Source: Terriglobus saanensis SP1PR4
Lineage (GTDB): Bacteria; Acidobacteriota; Terriglobia; Terriglobales; Acidobacteriaceae
Length of the DNA stretch: 64,000 bases
Assembly: GCF_000179915.2 (NCBI RefSeq)
Contig: NC_014963.1
Span: 4,340,001 to 4,404,000 of the forward strand
Reading direction: 5' to 3'
Below, piece after piece: positions 59,934-64,000 of the stretch (its first letter is position 1; every line of letters starts with the position of its first letter). Made by a program: the position numbers and the translations under genes. Under the pieces are notes generated by a model. That model was not told the DNA's origin and did no database searches. It saw only the letters and a list, made by a program, of their open reading frames with translations.

Positions 59934-60893
59934 ATGACTGCTGTCGTGCATCCAGAAGCATCCGCCGAGGAAAACACTCAAGCCCTGCTCACACCGCAGA
60001 AGCTCGACCACCTCCGCGTGCTCGAGTCCGAGTCCATCTATATCCTGCGCGAAGCCGTGGCCGAGTTCGCCAAACCGGCGATGCTCTACTCCATCGGAAA
60101 AGACAGCTCCGTCATGCTGCGCCTGGCGCAAAAGGCCTTCTTCCCCGGCAAGATCCCCTTCCCTCTGCTTCATGTAGATACGAGCTATAAGTTCCCTGAA
60201 ATGATTGCCTTCCGCGACGCCTACACCAAGGAGATCGGTGCGGATCTTATCGTCCACCGCAACGAAGAGGCGATTGCCAGCGGAGCGAGCCCCTGGAAGC
60301 TCGGTACGCAGAACTGCTGCGGCGCCCTGAAGACCCGCAGCCTGCTCGACGCCCTCGAAGCCGGTGGCTTTGACGCAGCCTTTGGCGGTGCACGCCGCGA
60401 CGAGGAGAAATCCCGCGCCAAGGAGCGCGTCTACTCCTTCCGCGACGAACTCGGCCAGTGGGACCCCAAGAATCAGCGCCCCGAACTCTGGAGCCTCTAT
60501 AACTCCCGCCTCCGCAAAGGCGAGAGCATTCGCGTTTTCCCGCTCTCGAACTGGACCGAACTCGACATCTGGCTTTACCTCTACTCCGAACAGATCCCCA
60601 TTGTTCCCATGTACTTCGCCAAGGAGCGCATGGCTGTTCTCCGCGGCGAACAGGTAACGCTCGTCGACGAGACTACCCGCCTGCTTCCCGGCGAGACGCC
60701 CAAGCCGATCCTCAGCCGCATGCGCTCGCTTGGCTGCGCGCCTTGCACTGGAGCCATCCTCTCCGGCGCCACCACCATTCCCGAGATCATCCAGGAGCTC
60801 GTCACCTTCCGTCGCTCCGAACGCGAAAACCGCGCCATCGACCACGACGAAGAAGGCAGCATGGAACTCAAGAAACGCGAGGGCTACTTCTAA
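59934..60893 (+). CDS. cysD: Sulfate adenylyltransferase subunit 2
   Basis: 319 residues from the ATG at 59934; an in-frame GTG at 59868 would add 22 residues with no clear binding site. ATP-pyrophosphatase motif [16 protein letters not shown], then [35 protein letters not shown] and GCAPCTGAI are canonical CysD. With CysN it makes APS from sulfate and ATP. First gene of the cysD-cysN-cysH operon; cysN begins at the base after its stop. Confidence 0.96.
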   Translation: MTAVVHPEASAEENTQALLTPQKLDHLRVLESESIYILREAVAEFAKPAMLYSIGKDSSVMLRLAQKAFFPGKIPFPLLHVDTSYKFPEMIAFRDAYTKEIGADLIVHRNEEAIASGASPWKLGTQNCCGALKTRSLLDALEAGGFDAAFGGARRDEEKSRAKERVYSFRDELGQWDPKNQRPELWSLYNSRLRKGESIRVFPLSNWTELDIWLYLYSEQIPIVPMYFAKERMAVLRGEQVTLVDETTRLLPGETPKPILSRMRSLGCAPCTGAILSGATTIPEIIQELVTFRRSERENRAIDHDEEGSMELKKREGYF

Positions 60894-62528
60894 ATGGCAA
60901 CCCTCACCGCGACACCCGATTTCCAGACCTTCCTCGACGACCATCTCGACCGCGACCTGCTGCGCTTCACCACGGCAGGCTCCGTCGACGACGGCAAGAG
61001 CACGCTCATCGGTCGTCTCCTGCACGACACGAAGTCCGTCTATGAAGACCAGCTCATCGCCGTACAGAACTCGAAGGTGAACCGCGCTGGTGACAATAAA
61101 GCGGGCGGCAAGCGCATCGATCTTTCGCTTCTCACTGACGGCCTGCGCGCCGAGCGCGAGCAGGGCATCACTATCGACGTCGCATATCGCTACTTCGCTA
61201 CTTCGAAGCGCAAGTTCATCATTGCGGACACCCCCGGCCACGAGCAGTACACGCGCAACATGGCCACAGGAGCCAGCACCGCCGACGTCGCCATCGTTCT
61301 CATCGACGGCAGCAAGGGTCTTCTTCCGCAGAGCCGCCGCCACACGTTCATCGCTTCGCTCCTGGCCATTCCGCACGTCGTCGCCGCCGTCAACAAGATG
61401 GACCTCGTCGGTTACAGCGAAGCGCGCTTCCGCGAGATCGAAGCCGACTTCCTCGCACTCACGCAGAAGCTCGGGATCAAGAACGTCACCATGATCCCGG
61501 TCTCCGCGCTCGAAGGCGACAACGTCGTGAACCACCTCGACAACACGCCCTGGTACAAAGGGCCGACGCTGCTCGACTACCTTGAGACTGTCCCGGTCCA
61601 TGTCGAAGACAACAGCCTGCCCCTGCGCTTCCCTGTGCAACTGGTACAGCGCCCGGACCGCACCTTCCGTGGCTTCTCGGGCACCATCGCCTCCGGCACA
61701 GTGCATGCAGGACAGCATGTCGTCGCTCTGCCCTCGGGCAAGCGCACCACGGTCAAGCGCATCGTCACCTACGACGGAGATCTTCGCGCCGCCATCGCTG
61801 GCCAATCCGTCACGTTAGAACTGGCTGACGAAATCGATCTCTCCCGTGGCGAGATGCTCATCGCGCCCGATGCGCAGAATTTCTCCATCCCTCACACCGG
61901 CACACGCTTCTCTGCCAAGGTCGTATGGATGCACGAGCGCCCGCTGTCGCCGGGGCAGGTCTACCTCGTCAAACACACCACCCGCACGGTCCGCGCAACA
62001 GCCTCGAAGATCGCCTTCCGCGTCGACGTCAACACGCTGGAGCACTCCAACGCCGCCGACATCTCGCTGAACGAAATCGCCGAAGTCGAGTTCACCACCA
62101 CGCTTCCGCTCTTCTTCGACGCCTATCGCACCAACCGTATCACCGGCGCGTTCATCCTGATCGACCCCATTACCAACGCCACCGTAGGCGCGGGCATGAT
62201 CGATCGCGCACTCGAAGAGAACACAGAAGACACCGCCACCACGCATCTCTTTGCGTATCTTCCCGGAGAACCGTCGCTCGCCTTCCACGTCACGCATGAA
62301 CTGGCGAACGCGGGCCACAACGCCATCCTGCTGGACGACGCACACATCACACATCTCCCGTCGGCCATCCGCGCCGCGAATCTCGCGGGAGCCATCGCCG
62401 TCAGCAGCAAGGCGCTCTCTGCGGAAGATCTCGCCAGCCTGCGTACATGGGCCACCATTCCCACGCTCGACACGGCCAAGTCCGCATCGCACCTCGCCGC
62501 AAGACTCTTCGAAGAGGAGAAGGCATGA
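60894..62528 (+). CDS. cysN: Sulfate adenylyltransferase subunit 1 with degenerate APS-kinase-like tail
   Basis: 544 residues. The GTPase domain has GSVDDGKSTLIGRLLHD (P-loop, about residues 27-43), DTPGHEQYTRNMATG (switch II) and NKMD. Domains II and III follow and the CysN proper ends near residue 440 (TNATVGAGMI). About 100 further residues remain: LFAYLPGEPSLAFHVTHELANAGHNAILLDD aligns by eye with the start of APS kinase (LTGLSGAGKST...LLDGD), but the P-loop lysine and serine are gone. So this looks like a CysNC fusion whose kinase half has decayed. It drives APS synthesis with CysD. Confidence 0.94.
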   Translation: MATLTATPDFQTFLDDHLDRDLLRFTTAGSVDDGKSTLIGRLLHDTKSVYEDQLIAVQNSKVNRAGDNKAGGKRIDLSLLTDGLRAEREQGITIDVAYRYFATSKRKFIIADTPGHEQYTRNMATGASTADVAIVLIDGSKGLLPQSRRHTFIASLLAIPHVVAAVNKMDLVGYSEARFREIEADFLALTQKLGIKNVTMIPVSALEGDNVVNHLDNTPWYKGPTLLDYLETVPVHVEDNSLPLRFPVQLVQRPDRTFRGFSGTIASGTVHAGQHVVALPSGKRTTVKRIVTYDGDLRAAIAGQSVTLELADEIDLSRGEMLIAPDAQNFSIPHTGTRFSAKVVWMHERPLSPGQVYLVKHTTRTVRATASKIAFRVDVNTLEHSNAADISLNEIAEVEFTTTLPLFFDAYRTNRITGAFILIDPITNATVGAGMIDRALEENTEDTATTHLFAYLPGEPSLAFHVTHELANAGHNAILLDDAHITHLPSAIRAANLAGAIAVSSKALSAEDLASLRTWATIPTLDTAKSASHLAARLFEEEKA

Positions 62529-63292
62529 ACATGGAAACGTCTGAACTGACCGAACTCCATCTCACCGAACCCGCAGCCTACCAGGAGCTTGACCTCCACG
62601 CCGTCATCGACGGTGTGGACCTTGAAGCCCTGCAGCCGGAAGCCCTTCTGCAACACATCCTTTCGACGGCTCCGAACGCGCGTCCCTGCTTCACCTGCTC
62701 CTTCCAGACGGAGGACATGGTCGTCCTCGACTTCCTGCGCAAGGCGATCCCGGACATTCCCGTCATCTTCCTCGAAACCGGCTACCACTTCGCGGAGACC
62801 TACGCCTATCGCGACCAGATGGCCGCCGCCTGGAACCTGAATATCATCAACGCCACTGCCGCCGAAACGCGCGTGGAGCACGAGGCGAAGCGCGGCCTGC
62901 TATACATCGTGCAGCCCACCGACTGCTGCAACCTGCGCAAGGTCGCTCCGCTGATGGCTTCGCTTGAGCCTTATAACCTCTGGTTTACTGGCCTTCGCCG
63001 AGAGCAGTCGCCCACGCGCGCGAATCTGAAGAAGATCGAAGACCACCGCACCCCGAACGGTCATCATCTTCTGAAGACTTCGCTCCTCGCCGACTGGAAC
63101 TGGCAGCAGGTCACGGACTACGCCCACGCCAACGCGGTTCCGGAGCTGCCGCTCTACGCCAAGGGCTATACCTCCATCGGCTGCGAGCCCTGCACCGCTA
63201 TCTCCACCGATCCAACCAACGCCCGCGCGGGCCGCTGGGGCGGAAAAAAGCTGGAGTGCGGCATCCACACCTTCTCCGAAAAATCCGAGTAG
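62525..63292 (+). CDS. cysH: Assimilatory APS (PAPS) reductase
   Basis: 255 residues; ATG overlaps the cysN stop (ATGA). PP-loop text CFTCSFQTEDMVVLDFLR, then IPVIFLETGYHFAETYAYRD. The paired cysteines DCCNLRK and GCEPC (CC ... CxxC) indicate a 4Fe-4S cluster, the hallmark of enzymes that reduce APS directly (family knowledge), with the catalytic cysteine in LECGIH near the C-terminus. It forms sulfite and AMP using thioredoxin. This fits the loss of a working APS kinase in the CysN tail. No sulfite reductase gene is in the window. Confidence 0.94.
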   Translation: MNMETSELTELHLTEPAAYQELDLHAVIDGVDLEALQPEALLQHILSTAPNARPCFTCSFQTEDMVVLDFLRKAIPDIPVIFLETGYHFAETYAYRDQMAAAWNLNIINATAAETRVEHEAKRGLLYIVQPTDCCNLRKVAPLMASLEPYNLWFTGLRREQSPTRANLKKIEDHRTPNGHHLLKTSLLADWNWQQVTDYAHANAVPELPLYAKGYTSIGCEPCTAISTDPTNARAGRWGGKKLECGIHTFSEKSE

Positions 63293-63302
63293 CTTACCTG
63301 TA

Positions 63303-63337
63303 CCCCATTCTTTCGCGCTCTTTGCGAAAGAATGGGG
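63303..63337. terminator. 14-bp perfect hairpin after cysH
   Basis: CCCCATTCTTTCGC (63303-63316) pairs with GCGAAAGAATGGGG (63324-63337), 7-nt loop. No T-run; it may also be a dispersed REP-like element. The rest of 63293-63629 holds no gene I recognise. Confidence 0.5.
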
Positions 63338-63629
63338 TCGCGCGGAGCGCACAAACCAGAGCTCAAGGGAGCGCAGATCTTTTCTGTTGTTTTAATTGTA
63401 GCGATTTGGAACAGGTAAATCGGCAGATTGGGATGGACTGTATTGCTCATCTTTTCAACCGTTTGCAAAGAAGATTTGTTTGGAGGGGCTTGACAGGTTT
63501 GGGAGGTTGGCTCTGGCGGTAGCTTGGCAAAGAAATCAGATCCCTACGCTGCGCTACGGGATGACAAAAAGGCACCCCTGGCTTCAGACCCTCTCGAACT
63601 GATCCGCCCGCTTCAACTATCCTTTCTCC

Positions 63630-64000
63630 ATGCGTCACCCTTCCGAGGAACCCCTCAGCGCCGCTCTCCGCCACGCCCAACAATACCTCTCCACTTCCCA
63701 TCCAGTCGCCGCAACGGCCACACTCAGCGAACTCCGCGCAAAGATCCACCTCCCTCTCAATGAAGAGAGCCTCGACCCCACACAGGTCATCGACGATCTC
63801 GTGCGCTCCGTGGAAGGCGGTCTCCACGACTCCGCCGGTCCACGTTTCTTCGGCTGGGTCATCGGTGGGTCACTGCCTGCCGCGCTCGCCGCAGACTGGC
63901 TCACCTCCGTCTGGGACCAGAACGCTGCGCTTTACGCCTGCGCGCCCGCCGCCGCGATTGTAGAAGAGGCCAGTGGAGCGTGGCTTAAACAACTTCTTCG
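63630..64000 (+). CDS. PLP-dependent decarboxylase (group II), 5' part only
   Basis: Open from the ATG at 63630 to the window edge (123 codons). The text EEPLSAALRHAQQYLSTSHP, then GPRFFGWVIGGSLPAALAADWLTSVWDQNAALYACAPAAAIVEEASGAWLKQLL, matches the N-terminal region of pyridoxal-dependent decarboxylases, where the FFGWVIGGSLPAAL block shapes the substrate pocket. The PLP lysine lies beyond the window. Substrate (an aromatic or acidic amino acid) cannot be told. Confidence 0.85.
   Translation, partial: MRHPSEEPLSAALRHAQQYLSTSHPVAATATLSELRAKIHLPLNEESLDPTQVIDDLVRSVEGGLHDSAGPRFFGWVIGGSLPAALAADWLTSVWDQNAALYACAPAAAIVEEASGAWLKQLL

Noticed and set aside
59850-61805. 651-codon minus-strand frame opposite cysD and cysN
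   Set aside because: The plus strand encodes canonical CysD and CysN; the long antisense frame is an effect of high-GC codon usage.
1-64000. CRISPR arrays, complete insertion sequences, rRNA genes
   Set aside because: No regularly spaced repeats, no transposase frame and no rRNA sequence were seen.

Overview
The window looks like a chromosomal segment of an Acidobacteriota member, probably Terriglobales/Acidobacteriaceae. This is inferred from the three very large Oar-like TonB-dependent receptors with an N-terminal carboxypeptidase-regulatory domain, the ECF-sigma/anti-sigma/receptor/S9-peptidase blocks, the secreted chorismate mutase and the general gene style. No marker gene such as 16S rRNA is present, so the assignment is an inference.

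Layout. 1-4.4 kb (minus): two small proteins built on a Y-x10-GDL repeat, their radical SAM/SPASM maturase and a GT-C/TPR membrane protein cut by the window edge. 5.3 kb: tRNA-Ser. 5.7-12.0 kb (plus): an ABC exporter translationally coupled to a short cyclic-beta-glucan-synthase-like protein. 12.0-15.1 kb: a small secreted protein, a secreted gamma-class chorismate mutase, and a coupled sterol-desaturase-like plus YqcI/YcgG pair. 15.3-18.0 kb (minus): biotin synthase coupled to a TonB-dependent receptor.

18.1-31.7 kb is an accessory mosaic. It holds a truncated MarR-like gene abutting a four-gene operon (two propeller-like and two Ig-like paralogues, one secreted and one unexported copy of each), a TetR gene with two broken copies and four copies of a shared operator-like site, an AraC/SDR pair enclosed by 281-bp inverted repeats, remnants of AraC and alpha/beta-hydrolase genes, an amine oxidase, a YciI protein and two UGT-type glycosyltransferases.

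31.9-57.9 kb is flanked by a 34-bp core of tRNA-Ala(GGC) and contains pieces of a broken tyrosine recombinase, so it is a candidate old integrated island. It carries two tandem paralogous modules (ECF sigma, anti-sigma, TonB receptor, S9 peptidase). It also carries a sugar/phosphodiester locus: DeoR, GHMP kinase and EamA transporter, divergent from a TonB receptor and a secreted glycerophosphodiesterase. Each module reads as regulated outer-membrane uptake followed by hydrolysis of the substrate.

57.9-64 kb looks like core genome: tRNA-Ala, a small membrane protein coupled to a CPA2 antiporter, the sulfate assimilation operon cysD-cysN-cysH (CysN carries what looks like a dead APS-kinase tail and CysH looks like a 4Fe-4S APS reductase), and the start of a PLP-dependent decarboxylase.

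The strongest candidates for under-described biology are the GDL peptide/radical SAM cassette, the paired propeller/Ig operon with its TetR network, and the duplicated sigma/receptor/peptidase modules.
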